Assembly (NCBI GenBank): GCA_005281725.1
Contig: SSBO01000003.1
Location: forward strand, 2,965,824-3,029,823
Origin: Wuchereria bancrofti
Lineage: Eukaryota; Nematoda; Chromadorea; Rhabditida; Onchocercidae
Direction of reading: 5' to 3'
Length of the DNA stretch: 64,000 nt
Shown: in pieces, positions 24,901 to 37,100 of the stretch
Position numbering within the stretch: the first letter of the stretch is position 1
How the letters are laid out: every line of letters begins with the position of its first letter
Notes under the pieces: generated by a model
What the model saw: the letters and a program-made list of their open reading frames with translations, nothing else
Told to the model about the DNA's origin: nothing
Databases searched by the model: none
Position numbers and translations under genes: made by a program

Positions 24901-24982
24901 GGTATTTCATATTGGTCGACTCGGCCTTGACATCAATTATCCCAATGAAAGAAACGAACCAATTATCGATATAACAACATAA
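18942..24982 (+). CDS. Tandem two-domain transthyretin-like secreted protein, 6 exons
   Basis: Exons are 18942-19366, 21845-21981, 23073-23214, 23823-23909, 24335-24471 and 24833-24982, about 359 residues. Residues 1-21 form a signal peptide, followed by about 90 residues rich in serine, threonine and asparagine with a threonine run. Domain 1 (about 112-236) shows KGTFFC, AKVRIYSN, NFELNG, LAIYHQCG, IIKIPEQF and FHIGTINL. Domain 2 (about 238-359) shows ISGKLFC, VVRLFSTD, YFRLSSG, LVINHQCG, FTIYIP and FHIGRLGLDINYP. Each domain keeps the cysteine pair FC and HQCG. Nematode TTR-like proteins usually have one domain, so the doubling and the N-terminal extension are unusual. Junctions 2 to 5 agree in phase. 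Junction 1 does not: exon 1 ends in phase 2 at a GTAAGA donor, while exon 2 needs phase 1, the phase used by this intron in the other copies. An extra base near 19365, an unusual acceptor, or an allele defect could explain it. Confidence 0.85.
19367..21844. other. 2.5-kb first intron of the tandem TTR-like gene
   Basis: The intron contains CT-rich microsatellites (about 19781-19813 and 21533-21560) and long T and A tracts. The overlapping + strand frames at 20253-20466 are T-rich, highly hydrophobic by composition, and have no exon support. No mini-exon that would fix the phase conflict was found by eye. Confidence 0.6.
19781..19813. repeat. CT-rich microsatellite
   Basis: (TC)n with ACCC and CCC interruptions, inside the first intron of the tandem TTR-like gene. 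Confidence 0.75.
22237..22290. repeat. (GAAA/GA)n purine tract
   Basis: Purine-only GAAAGAGAGAAAG tract within intron 2 of the tandem TTR-like gene. Confidence 0.75.
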
Positions 24983-27681
24983 CAAACTCATAAATGGTTT
25001 AAATAATTAATTAAACTGCTTTCATTATGTTATAAAAATAAAAACCTAAAAGTGCAGCAAGCATATGGGAATTACACAATGATAAAGAATAGATTATTGA
25101 TTGATTGGGTTAAAAATATTGCTATTCTCATTAAAAAAAGAAAACATTGTTTGATGTGAATAATTATTCCGATAGAAAGTATGTACGAGAAAGATGTTCA
25201 TAAATCTAATCATTCATATTAAATAAATCAATCTATATCAGGATATTAAGATTATAAAGACGTCAATGATTTCTGATAAAGTTATATCAACAAATCACAT
25301 ATTTCCTAAATCAAAGTTACATGAATGCTTATCATGTTAAGCATGCTTATCATAGTAAATCAATTGAATAAGTTATTCAGTAATTTCTATATGCTTTTAA
25401 GATTTCTTTCTAACTGACAAATGAATTGTGTTACTTTTGTTGTCATAAGCATAACATTTTGTTCCTTCTTTTGAGATGTTTATCCATCAAGAAAAAATCA
25501 AAAAAGTAAAACGAAAAAAAAATGAATTGAAATCCTAATAATAATCTTATTAATATAAGTTTCGAACAAACAACTGAATTATTTCAAATAGAAAAAAAAG
25601 CATAGAATTAGAGAAAAGAAAAAAAAACGCAAAAGACATACAACAAATCAGTTAAAAATAATATAAAATATTATTTGAAAATAACGAATGTGCAAATTCT
25701 TATATGATTGAAATATGAATCAAAAAACAACTAATTTATAAAGAATTTGCATCGTCGTCTAAACTTTCTCCAGAAAAATGACTAATTCTAAAAAAAATAA
25801 AATAAATCAATAAATAAAAATCTTAGAACAGATAGTTTGAGAAGACATTAAAATCACAATCTATTCGAAAATAAGCAAAAATATAAGATATTACATTTAC
25901 CGGAGCTAAAGTAACACTTCGAAAGACTACACGATATTCGCCCCAAACAAAAGTCTATAACATTACCCAAAAAGGCCTGGAGAATTAAACTTAATGAAAT
26001 TATAGGCCAGGATACCATCTCTAAATGTGACTGAAATATTTCGGTTAAGTCTAAAATACATAGAATTTAACCCTATGAACTAGACAGTGATTTAAAGTAT
26101 GTGTTCAAACATATCTGGAAGAATAAAAACACAGATGGTCACTGGACTGAAATCATATAAAAAGATTTCCAGAAAAAAAGTATGACACAGAAAGAAAAAG
26201 AGAAAAAAAAAAGCAAGAGAATGATTGTTTCAGGCATTTACACACGAATTACCGGAATAATCAATAATAGAAAGAAACGATAAGCTCAGATGGGAGAATT
26301 TCGTTCTCAAAATAATACAATAATACGAAATATATATAAACAACAAATCAAACAATAAATACATAAACGATTTGATGAGATTCATCGATGACTAATTTCA
26401 TTTCACACGCAAAACTAAATTAATTAAAAAAAAAAATCAACAGACCGATATAAATTGATAATGAAAAATACTGATCATAACTGAACGATGAATCAACATC
26501 AAAAAAAGTTTTTTCCTGGTATTTGAGAATACCGTAATTTTTGTCATGCTCATTCCTGAAATCATATTATTTGGGAAAACTATCACCAAAATGTCAAGTA
26601 TTAAAAGATATTACAAATCATAAAATACTGGAAGTACAATATTTGCACAACACAACTGTACTTATGTACATACCGGATATATATATAATCGGCATGAAAT
26701 GGGAATCAACACTGAATCAGTGAGTTGTTGTTTTTTTCCTAATTTTGACAAAAAATTTCGATAATAATTGTGCAAATTAAAACAAATTAAGGGTGACCAT
26801 AAGATGACCAAACGAGTTAAATCACCCGTATAACAGATCCCAGCAAATCCCGTTCAATCCATTCCTTTTTCTCCTTCCTCAATTTTAATCTTTCTACTAG
26901 CATTGCATAGAAAAAAAGGAAAAACGAAAAAAGAGAAATAAAACAAAATTGTACTTTACAAAAATCAAAAAAAAAAAAAAAAAAAAAGAAATCTAAAAAA
27001 CAATCATAAAACAATTCTCTTATCTAGAAAATCATAAGTTAATGGCAAAGAAATTTTTCAAAAAATGAGAATTCGTGGGAAAATACAATACGTGAAGAGA
27101 GGTTGAAAAACTACTAGGAATTAAAATGATTTCTTCAGGGCATGAAGAAAATCCTCTAAAATCCAGAAATATTGAATACTGAATTAGTTTAGGTGCAGTG
27201 GATAAGAAAAAGAAATCATCCGCAATGTGATAAATCATCCCAAACTAATCAAAAAAAGAAAAAAAAGAGAAAAAACTGGGATCTTTTCAATTATACAAAA
27301 GCTAATGGAAAAGAAATTGAGAGGAAGGGAAAATGGAGAGATTGGGCGAGTGTGAGATCACAGATGATAATGGAAACATAAATTATTGAAACGAGCAATA
27401 TCTGTAAAACTGACTGTGCGGAGAAATTTCCAGTTCTGGAAATTTCAGCTGACAAAAAAAAAAAAGAAATTGAAATAATAAATAATATTTTCTTCCGCAG
27501 AATCTAGCAAGAAAATAATTACTTCAGTATTTTTGACCGAAAGTGTTTCACTCACAATTTTTGAGCATCACTAAGTAATCATGACTGCATTAATTTTCTT
27601 GAAAAGAAATGTATCATCCACCTATGAGACCTCAAAGAATAATAAATAAGAGAAGAATAAAAGAACAAAATGTCATGTAAT
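24983..27681. other. Intergenic between convergent genes; likely long 3' flank of patched
   Basis: The + strand TTR-like gene and the minus-strand patched gene face each other tail to tail. The first 60 bases hold the TTR-like poly(A) signal. From about 25.8 kb on, base composition is less extreme than in other intergenic DNA, without a coherent ORF chain, which would fit a long 3' UTR of patched or an unrecognised transcript. The + frame at 26541-26723 ends at a good donor (CA|GTGAGTTG), but no partner exon was found. I noticed no AATAAA on the minus strand. Confidence 0.4.
25037..25042 (+). promoter_or_regulatory. Polyadenylation signal AATAAA
   Basis: Canonical hexamer 54 bases after the stop codon of the tandem TTR-like gene. 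Confidence 0.55.
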
Positions 27682-28171
27682 TTATACAATATGAGCACTT
27701 GCGGACCGAGCATGACTATTTGGAACCAGTCGTGGTGCACCCGATAAGCCACCATTACCACTTCGTGGCGGCGATATTAGTAGCATTGTACTGCACTGAA
27801 CGAAAAAAAGTTTAATTTTAACTAATATCAAAAAAACTACTATGATCTAAAAAAAATTAAATTGAAATTTGAAAGTGATAAGAATGAACAAAAAGCGAAA
27901 ATACTAAAAGAAATTATTTCCTGGCAAAAGATTAAAAAAATTCATTCAAAAAATTGTTGAAAATTTCGGTGATATTAATTAAAAGTGTTACAAAAATTTA
28001 AACATGATTAATTAGCGATGAAACACGTACATTTTCAGAACCAAGAGTAGCGGTATTACTATCATCTGAACAGTTACGTCGATGTGCTTGTGATTCTTGC
28101 ACTGTTCGTCGTATCCGTCGATGTAGCGGTGGCGGAGGAGACAAACGATGGCTTCCATCCAACGGTTCAAT
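27682..28171 (-). other. ptc: Patched exons 24-25: short cytoplasmic C-tail
   Basis: Exons are 28171-28031 and 27795-27682 with stop TAA. The tail has a proline cluster (LSPPPPLHRR), an arginine-rich patch, RRNCSDDSN, and a small serine-rich end (NSHARSASAHIV). At roughly 85 residues it is much shorter than vertebrate tails. I see no PPxY motif in it. Confidence 0.88.
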
Positions 28172-31100
28172 CTGGAAATTTTTAAATTTTAACATTTTTT
28201 TAACAAAAATTTTAGACAACACTGTCGTTCTTTCGTATTTATTCAACACTATTTATATCACAATAATTTTGGGAACTTCAACTCGCTATAAATTTATCTC
28301 CGAAACTATCGAATCTTTTAAATTTATGAAAAGATAGAATTTTTAACTTAAAATAGAGCCAGAATATTGTAATTAAATCAATGAAAGATTCTCCATTTTG
28401 CAACAACTAACCTCACATGGTGGTCCAATAAGTGAAAGTAAAACTGGTAACAAAGCAAGACCGTTGATAACACCGATAAAAATTAATGCTGTCATTACTA
28501 TGAAAAAATATTTCACAACAAATTCAAATTCTGAAAAAGCAAGCATAATAATTCCAAGCAGTGTCGAAAAAGCACCATGAATAACAGGAACAAAAACACG
28601 ATCGATGCACGACGCCATTCGATCATTTCGAGTACCAAGTGATGTCAAAAATGCCAGCACAACATGTGCTGTAAATTCCACTCCTAAAAAACCATTTCCA
28701 ATTAAATTAAAGTTGAACCAAAATTCAATTCATTCCCATGATTATCATAACTGTGTGATTATTTTATGCGGCGAATTTTTTTTTCACACACACCTATACG
28801 CAACCTTCATAAAAAAATCACGTCAAAAAACACTTAATTTACCGATTTATAGTATTTGCTAAAATTAATTTGCTCTTGAAATTTGAATGAAGTCTAACGC
28901 GATACAGAAGCAGAATAGTCTGTCAGTCCCTCATTACTTACCACACAGCTCTTTAGAAGATGACGTTTTCAGAAATTTAATAATACAAATAAAAATAATT
29001 TAATGACTGATTGCTGATAAATATCCCATAAAATCATGCCGAGTTATATTAATCTTATTAATGCTAAGAAATTTCTAAGTTTAAGTAAAAATTCCAGTAA
29101 TGAAGCAAATTTTAATTAATCCAATTAGGTTATTAACTTTAATTTAAAATTTTCATCATCATCCAAAAACAAAGTATAAAAAAAAACTCACCAATACCAA
29201 CGGCAGTGATAACTGTTACAGCTGAGATAGGATTCAGTTTGATACCAACTAAACCAAGAAAACCTGTGAGTTCGACAGTCATTAGCAGCAAAATTATCAA
29301 AATAATGCCTGAAATATAACTTCCTATTGAAGGATATAAAAATCAATAATGACAACACAAATAGAAGTCTTTTTCTTCCAATTCCTTTTCTCCCTCTAAT
29401 TCTGCGAATAATTTGAAAATATAATGAAATCTGGATGAAAAAATGTAATAAAAATTTACTAACCGGCAGCCCATGGATTGCAAATAATAATAGAAATCAC
29501 GCAGAATACAGCAAATGCTATTACACAAATAGCTTGGAAAAGGTTGCCGCTCAGATGTAAATATTGTTCCCAAAATGTGAATGCAACTCCAGTCGGAAAA
29601 TTTGGCAGACCATTAGCAGTAAATTCATCACAAATAGCACGAATCTCCTGAAAAAGAAAAAAAAAAACATTCTTTTTTTGACTAAACCATAATTCACTTA
29701 TGTTAATAAAAAACGAATCGCATAATATCCTAAAAAAATTATTAAAAAGTGTCCAATTAAAAATTGAAGTTAAACACGAAATGAAAAGATAAATAGTTGA
29801 AAATTAAAATGGCAAAAAAAAAATGGCTAACTTTAACCATTTCGATGATAACTGGTGTACTGGATAGATTTGTGAGATAAAAGGGTATTTGACTATATTC
29901 GAATGGACCTGCTGGTGGAACCAATCGAGCAGTTTTATCTTCAATCTTCCATTCCGGTGGTGAAGGAATGAATGAAGCTAGTGATACGTGATACATCATT
30001 TTATCAGAATTATACCAAGCTGTTAAGTAGTTGTAAAAACTTTCCATATTAATTGTTCCACTTTCATCTACAAAACGTACTCTTCCAATCTGCAAGTATA
30101 AAATTATGAGTTGCTTTGGATTTTCTCATAAATAATTTACCCATGTTTCGATTTTTTTAAAATATCATCTACAATGTAACCAATGCGACAATCAGATGGC
30201 ATGCATAATAAGTCTTCTTAAAAAGTAGTTGCAGCTTATAGAATCATAAGATACTTACACGACCGGTACAGTTATACGTGTATCCATAGCTACATGCCAA
30301 TCGATAAGCAATATTGACATCAGTCGACAACTTTTCAGTTTCTCCCACAAAATCGCTTCCCGTTGAAGCATCAATCTTTATTGAAACAATTTTCAACCAT
30401 TTTGCGAAAGAAAGTAATAATTTCCAATCATAGTAACAAATAAATTTTAAAAACCGCAAAATCAGAAACTGAGTTTAAAATTTCGATTGCAAAGTTTCAA
30501 AAATTTACCAAACCATCAGCTATTGCCTGATCTAACTTTTGTTGCAAATTCTGCAGCCAAATCCTTAACATTGATAACCAATATCTCTCGCTTGGTTCTT
30601 TCTCACTGTTTTTTACAACAAAAGGGGAATTGCCTAAAATCAGTAACAAATTAGGGAAGTTGCTTCCAAAGGATAAAAATGAAATGGATAAATGGAAGGT
30701 AACTTGATTAAATTAATATGGATGAAAGTTGATATGCAAAATTTTACAGCCGTTTTCCTAGTAGCATTCTAGTAGCTTATCTAGTAACTCATCTCAAGAT
30801 TTCAATAAATTCAGCTTTCTTTCAGAAACAATTAGATCACATAATCAATGCCAATCTTTATTCATTAAAATGCAAGAATAATTTACCAATAGTCAAACGA
30901 TAATCATCGATTTTGTGTTGATTTTTTGCATAGTCAATGTCTGGTCCACGTAATACAGCAAACATTGGGTAAAAGCTGAAATAACGATCTCGAGCTTTCA
31001 GGAAAGCAGCCGGTGCTGTTTGATCAGGCAACACATCGCTCATTTCAAGACCAAACGTAGTGTTCCTCAATCCAATTAATCCGGCAAATAACAAGCATAA

Positions 31101-34100
31101 GCAAGTCAGAATGACAAATATCTGAAGCAACAAAAAATTTTGAAAAATGTAAAAAAGCAGCAAAAACAAAATTAGCAATGTTTACATAAGTTTACTACTG
31201 CATTAAACTGAGCAAATTCAAATCTCATATTTATCAAATTTCCTAGAAAATATAGTTCATGTTCTAACTTTGTAATTTGGCATTATAAAATATAAAAATG
31301 CATAAAAACAATAAGGAACAATTTCCAAATAAGATCGAAAGAAAACATTGTAGAAAAAGAAAAAAAATAATAATACCCACTTTAACTATTCTCTTTTTTA
31401 AAAACGGTATGTAGTAATGTCGTAGGAAAGCATGAAGAGTCCAAGGTTTCACCAAATCATCCTCCATGTCATCGCTACGATCATTAGAAGAGTATAGATT
31501 ATGATATGAAGGCACTGTTCCACCAACTGTCAATTTCTCCTGTAATTTTTACGTGGAACGAACTAAATCAAGTTGGTATAAAATTTTAGTGTCTAGAACA
31601 GTGCTATACTCACAAATATAAAATAACCAATTAATATATTTGTTAAAATTATTAATACAACTAATACAACAATGAAATGATTTTTTTTTCTCCTCTTGCA
31701 TACACTCTTCAATAATTATTACGTAGTTAAATAAAAACATCTTCTTCCATCTAGAAAACCAATTCATCCATAGTTCGTTATTTAAGTGCTCATTTACTAA
31801 AAATTATTTTACAAATAATTACAAAAAGCTAAAAGATTTTTCAAATATCTGAATAATATTTACTTGAATATGTGGTTTGACACCAACATCAATCATATAA
31901 CTACTTTCTCTTGCAAATGAACTTATCACTGAGCAACAACAAATGTCTCGACGAAAACTTTTGCGACGACATAAATCAATCGATATGATTGCTGGGAAAA
32001 TCGTAAGCACAGCAATAAGATTAAACGTCAGAAGAATGGACGACTGAAATGAATTTGAACTTAAAAACAAAATGCTGCAGAATTACATAAAAAACATCCT
32101 TCTCTCAAAAAATACTCATACTTTTTTTCTTCTTAATACTTAAAAATCAATTTAGAGATAAAGACCTTAGCTCAGAATGACTGATTCCTCCCACCAAATG
32201 TTATTCGGTATATATATTTCAAGAATTAATTTCACTTTAGAACTGCCTTTTATGTCGAAATCAAATTTAATGGGTTAAAAACAAACCTGTGCACAAAATG
32301 CGCGTAATGCAGGAATTGGCAACAACGTTCCGGCAAGAAATGAAAGGATATTATTGATGGATGTCATCATAACACTCATGCCGGTTTCTTTCATTAATAT
32401 ACCGACTTCATCCTTCTTCACATTATCCATTACACTATGATAATTATGCAATAAGAGGAAAATATTATCCACGCCAATACCAAGAGTTAGAAACGGCACT
32501 ATCTGAAAATAACTCACTGAAATTTGCTCAATATTCTTGATAAAAGCAACAGTCAGCAAAGAAATCAATATGAAATCTTCATCAATCAAATTCCTAAAGT
32601 TTTTTTTGTAATGTGAAATTGGTAAATTATGTTAAATTATTGTAAATAACAATGAGAAATTTAAGTGTCAACTGAATGGTAATATTAAATTCAATTAAAT
32701 TCATCGCTTAAATTTGACTCAAACACCGAAATAGCGTAAGCTCATTTTACACAACCACTAATTTCAAAATTCATTACCACTACTATAAATAAGTGTAAAT
32801 TCAAGTATTTAAAATCAAAACTTAACAAAATTTAACCTGAGTGGTAGCAGCGTTGAATTCGATACCCAACCATGTGGAAAGACCTAAACCAGCGATCGAT
32901 GCAAAGGTAACTGTTAAGACACCGGCAAAAGCCAAACCCATGCATGAATCAACAGCTAGCATGCATCCATGACATTTCATTTGAGCTTGTAGTGCATAGA
33001 TCAACATCAGAAAGTATCTAAAACGATTAATTAGTCCATCAGAGTTTAATGTGGTAACTGATTTCGTCGAGCAATATCATTTCCTTAATGTCCTTTCTGC
33101 ATAACTATCAAAATCTTAAACAAATAATTTGATTTATTGCACCCGGAAGCCGTTATTACATTAATTCCGAGCAAAGTCATTCAACAAAATTTCTGAATAG
33201 CTCTAGTTCTTCTGTGTTCAGTAATTTTAAAAAATTTTTGAAACAAATGGACGGAAATACTCATTCCATTCTCATTTATTAAGATAGTGATTCCACAAAG
33301 ATTAGAACGCTAAACTTGATGAGACGTTCATTTCTATTTCTATAGTTCATTCTAAAAAGAAAATTATTCTTTTCTTTCTCGAATAATTTCATTCAGAAAT
33401 ATTTACCCAATAAAAATGATGCTGTAATTGAATTTGCAAAATTGTTCTAACATATCGGTTACTGATGTTGATGCTAATGGATGTATGCGACGATGGACAA
33501 TTTTCGCATCACTTTTTTGATCAACAATAAAATTCGATTGATGATTGTATAAATTTCTTGTAAAGTTACGCTGCCATGTTTTGATCACATTTTCTGCCAC
33601 AGTTACATTCCATTGTGTTAGATTTAAATTTCTTTTCGAATAAATCCTATCACCATCCTGTGAAATGAAATGATTAGCCGAGTATGCTAGGAAAAGTAGC
33701 AGATATCATCTATCAAACTTGGCTCATAAATTATTACAGATATATTGATATTTATCTATTTGTATGATGATATCTGTTTTTTTTCCTAACATTTTGAAAA
33801 GCAAATCACGATTATTTTCTGGAAATAGCATAATAATTCAACGTCAACATTTTAAAATTTTTTAGCATTTTCAACTAAAGCTGACTTTTCATTTCTTTCC
33901 GGTAACAAAATATACCTTGAAACGATTATATATATCAATAGGCGAAGCAACCAAAAACACGCTTTGCAAAGCTTCCGCACTTTCAATTGTACCATTTTTG
34001 ATCCTAACGCCACCAATAATCAAATCCTGTGGCCATGACATAACATCTTTGGCAAAACTACGACAGCCGCCAGTCATTACTTCACCGTAATTAGGAAGTA

Positions 34101-37100
34101 AAGGCATTTCATGCTGAAAAACAATCGTCATTATCACGCATATACCAGTAGTATTGCAACGCGATACTATTCCTGGGATAAAAATAACGTAAGATTTTGT
34201 TCAGTGATTAGTGAACATCAACTATGCAACTAATCTGTTTAATCTTTCCTTAAATCAAAATTATGAAAAGTCGTTGTCAAAAAAAAAAAGATTTCATTTT
34301 AAATAATAGCTAAATAAAAAGTTGCACCAATTTAAGGAGCTCATGCCATTTATCCGTATTATTCCGAAGCCATTCCGAAAAAGATCGTGCATATTTCGCG
34401 CAAAGTTCAGCTGAAATTTTCATTTGCTTTTTTAACGAGTACCAGAAAAAAACCTGAATATCACGTGAGTGTAAAAGCTGTGACACAAACAACTTCCATC
34501 ATGCTTCATTACTGATGCATGCTTAAATCTAGACAAATTAAGGATAGGAAACCTATTGAAGAGAAGGAAAGAAAATAAAGAATTCTTGTAAAATCTAACA
34601 TTAGATAGTCCGAATTTTCTATGAACACAAAACAAGTTGTAAGCTTCGTGGCAACAAATAAATATAATATTATGCAGAAGAGTGAATGTAAGTGAACATT
34701 CATTTAGATTTTCTATGAAAGAAAAATACACCTGACGAAAATGCAGCAAAGGAGAAAAAGGGAATTGGCAGAGTGAGAACTCTAAAAACAACGGCTAATC
34801 CGGAATGATTAGGATGTATAGATTCGATGAACACATTATAATCATTACATAATTAATTTCCGTGGTTAATTTGAAATCAAAATAATTTTAACGAATTTAA
34901 ATATTCTAATTGAACTTAAAAAAAAAAGCTGGAAATAATGACCACCATCAACAGCCACTTCAGACGACGATAACAACAACATATGGGCGGAAGCTATAGA
35001 AAAGCAAAGTGGAAATTTAAAATTCTAAATAAAAATAATGCAAAAAAAGGTGAGATGACGGGTAGCATGCCATTTAACTAAAGAGATACACACATACATA
35101 ATTTCCTTTTATAACTTATGTAACCTAGTCTTCTCACCATTTAAATTAAATTCTTTATCTTCATCATCGTCATACAGAAAATCACTGTCATCTTGATAAG
35201 CGATTGAACCTGAAGTTTAGACTGACTTTTTCCTTATAGCAAAGCTGCTGTATTTCTGAAGGAATGTCTGTCGGAAAAAGACACTGCTTGAAAAAGACCT
35301 GTATCACTTCAAACGTCCTCGATTTTAGATATCACATGATTTTTTTTCTCAAAGAGACATGAATTTATTTTCAATCACAATAAAATTATCAAACCTCTAT
35401 TTGGGTTTGGAGTTGTTTTTTTCAACGGTTCCAGTAATCCGACAGATTTGCTTCCCGCTGGAACTGTAGAAGTTCCAACCTGTTCATTGTTTGTACTATT
35501 TTCGGTAAGTTTTGAAAGAAAATGAACAGTCTCAGCTTTCGTAACATTTGTTTTGATAGCTTCAGCATCGTTAAAGGAAAGTTCAGACCGATTTGCATCA
35601 GTTGACGTTTCGTCTAAGTTCAAATAATTATCAGTCGACTTTTCCAGGCTTCTCTTTTGTCCTGAAAACTGATTTCATCCTAAAAACCTTAAACATAACA
35701 TTTTCCTATTAAAGTTTTAATTAGTTAATGACATTTAAATAATATAATTCCGCAATGACTTCTTTAATCTATGGTTACTGGGAAGAAACAAAATTTACTT
35801 CGAATCTATGTTACAAATATAAAAATGAATCAAGAATTTCTCTCCTTTATTCTTTTAAGTGTGATATTTTAGTGTATTGAACTAACTCATGCCGAAGAAA
35901 GGGAAAATACTGTATTCATCTTCTTGGTTCTTCTTTCTTTCCTCGTGACGAAGATATTCGGGATCAATTGGTACTTCAAAACCTTGTTTCTTGGCATATT
36001 CCAAAAATCTAGGGATCAGATCACAAAAAGCAAAATGATTTGGTGATCCAGTTGGGCATTCCGTGTTAAGTGGATCGATGCACCATCGATCAAGATAACC
36101 TCTGCCTATGTTAGCCTGAAATTAGAAATAATAACCCAACTTATTCAATTATTCATTTTATTCCAAAGTTTTATTAAAATCACAAAGCTATTTCGCATTT
36201 CTTCGATATCTGACTGTGAGACGAAATATAAATGATTCTTGGCACTCAAATTACGTCACTCTTCACTTCAATGACCAATTTAGCAAAGCTAAAGTTTACT
36301 CGATGGAAAAAACTGTTGAAATCATCCAAGTCCAAAATCTCGGCCAATTCATCCAGCAGTGCTTGTGGATCAATATTCGACCATGATAAAGTGTCCATAT
36401 TTGATAATGATGTCAAAAATTCTTTCCCAAAACCAAGCGAACTAAAAAATCCCACAGAGTGCATGAAGTTGGATGTAAATACATAATAGCGAAATTCTGT
36501 ACTTCCATTTTTTTTTGCATTCGAACTAAATTAAAAACTGAGTTAAACTTAGATAACATTAATTTCAAAACTCTCCATTAACTATTTTTTACCTGCTTTC
36601 AATACTGGGATGTGGTCCAATTGCTTTTGATCCCTCCCAAAAGCAATCAATTGGTGTAATCCAAATACATGGTATTATTTTATCAATAAGTGGTACAAAT
36701 TCCGCAAATAATTTGTCTATTTTTGGTGCTGGTGGTTTGAAACAGAGATCAGCAAGGGTCCAATTTCTGGAAGAAAATATTTTTCCGAAAAAATGTTATA
36801 AACAGTTTCAGAACAAATGCAAGTTAAATAAATGAACCAGCAATTGTGCACATTAGTTGTACAAAGAAATAAAACAACTTTGAAGATATAACAACATTCA
36901 TTTCGTATTTCAAAACGCTATAGCGTATATTCTGAATATTTTAAATTTCCTTTCAATATTCAAGACAATCGTAAGGTACAAAATAAAAAAAAAAGATCAA
37001 TTTAAAATATTATAAAAATCTGTGATTCTGTAATTTTAAAATCTTTAAAAAATTACAAAAGAAATGAATAAATTAATACAATAAGATAAAACAAATAATG

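Noticed and set aside
26541..26723. + strand frame ending at a good donor (CA|GTGAGTTG)
   Set aside because: No convincing acceptor, partner exon or family match. It probably lies in the 3' flank of patched.
28398..28862. + strand frames opposite patched exon 23
   Set aside because: Shadow frames of the minus-strand membrane-segment exon.
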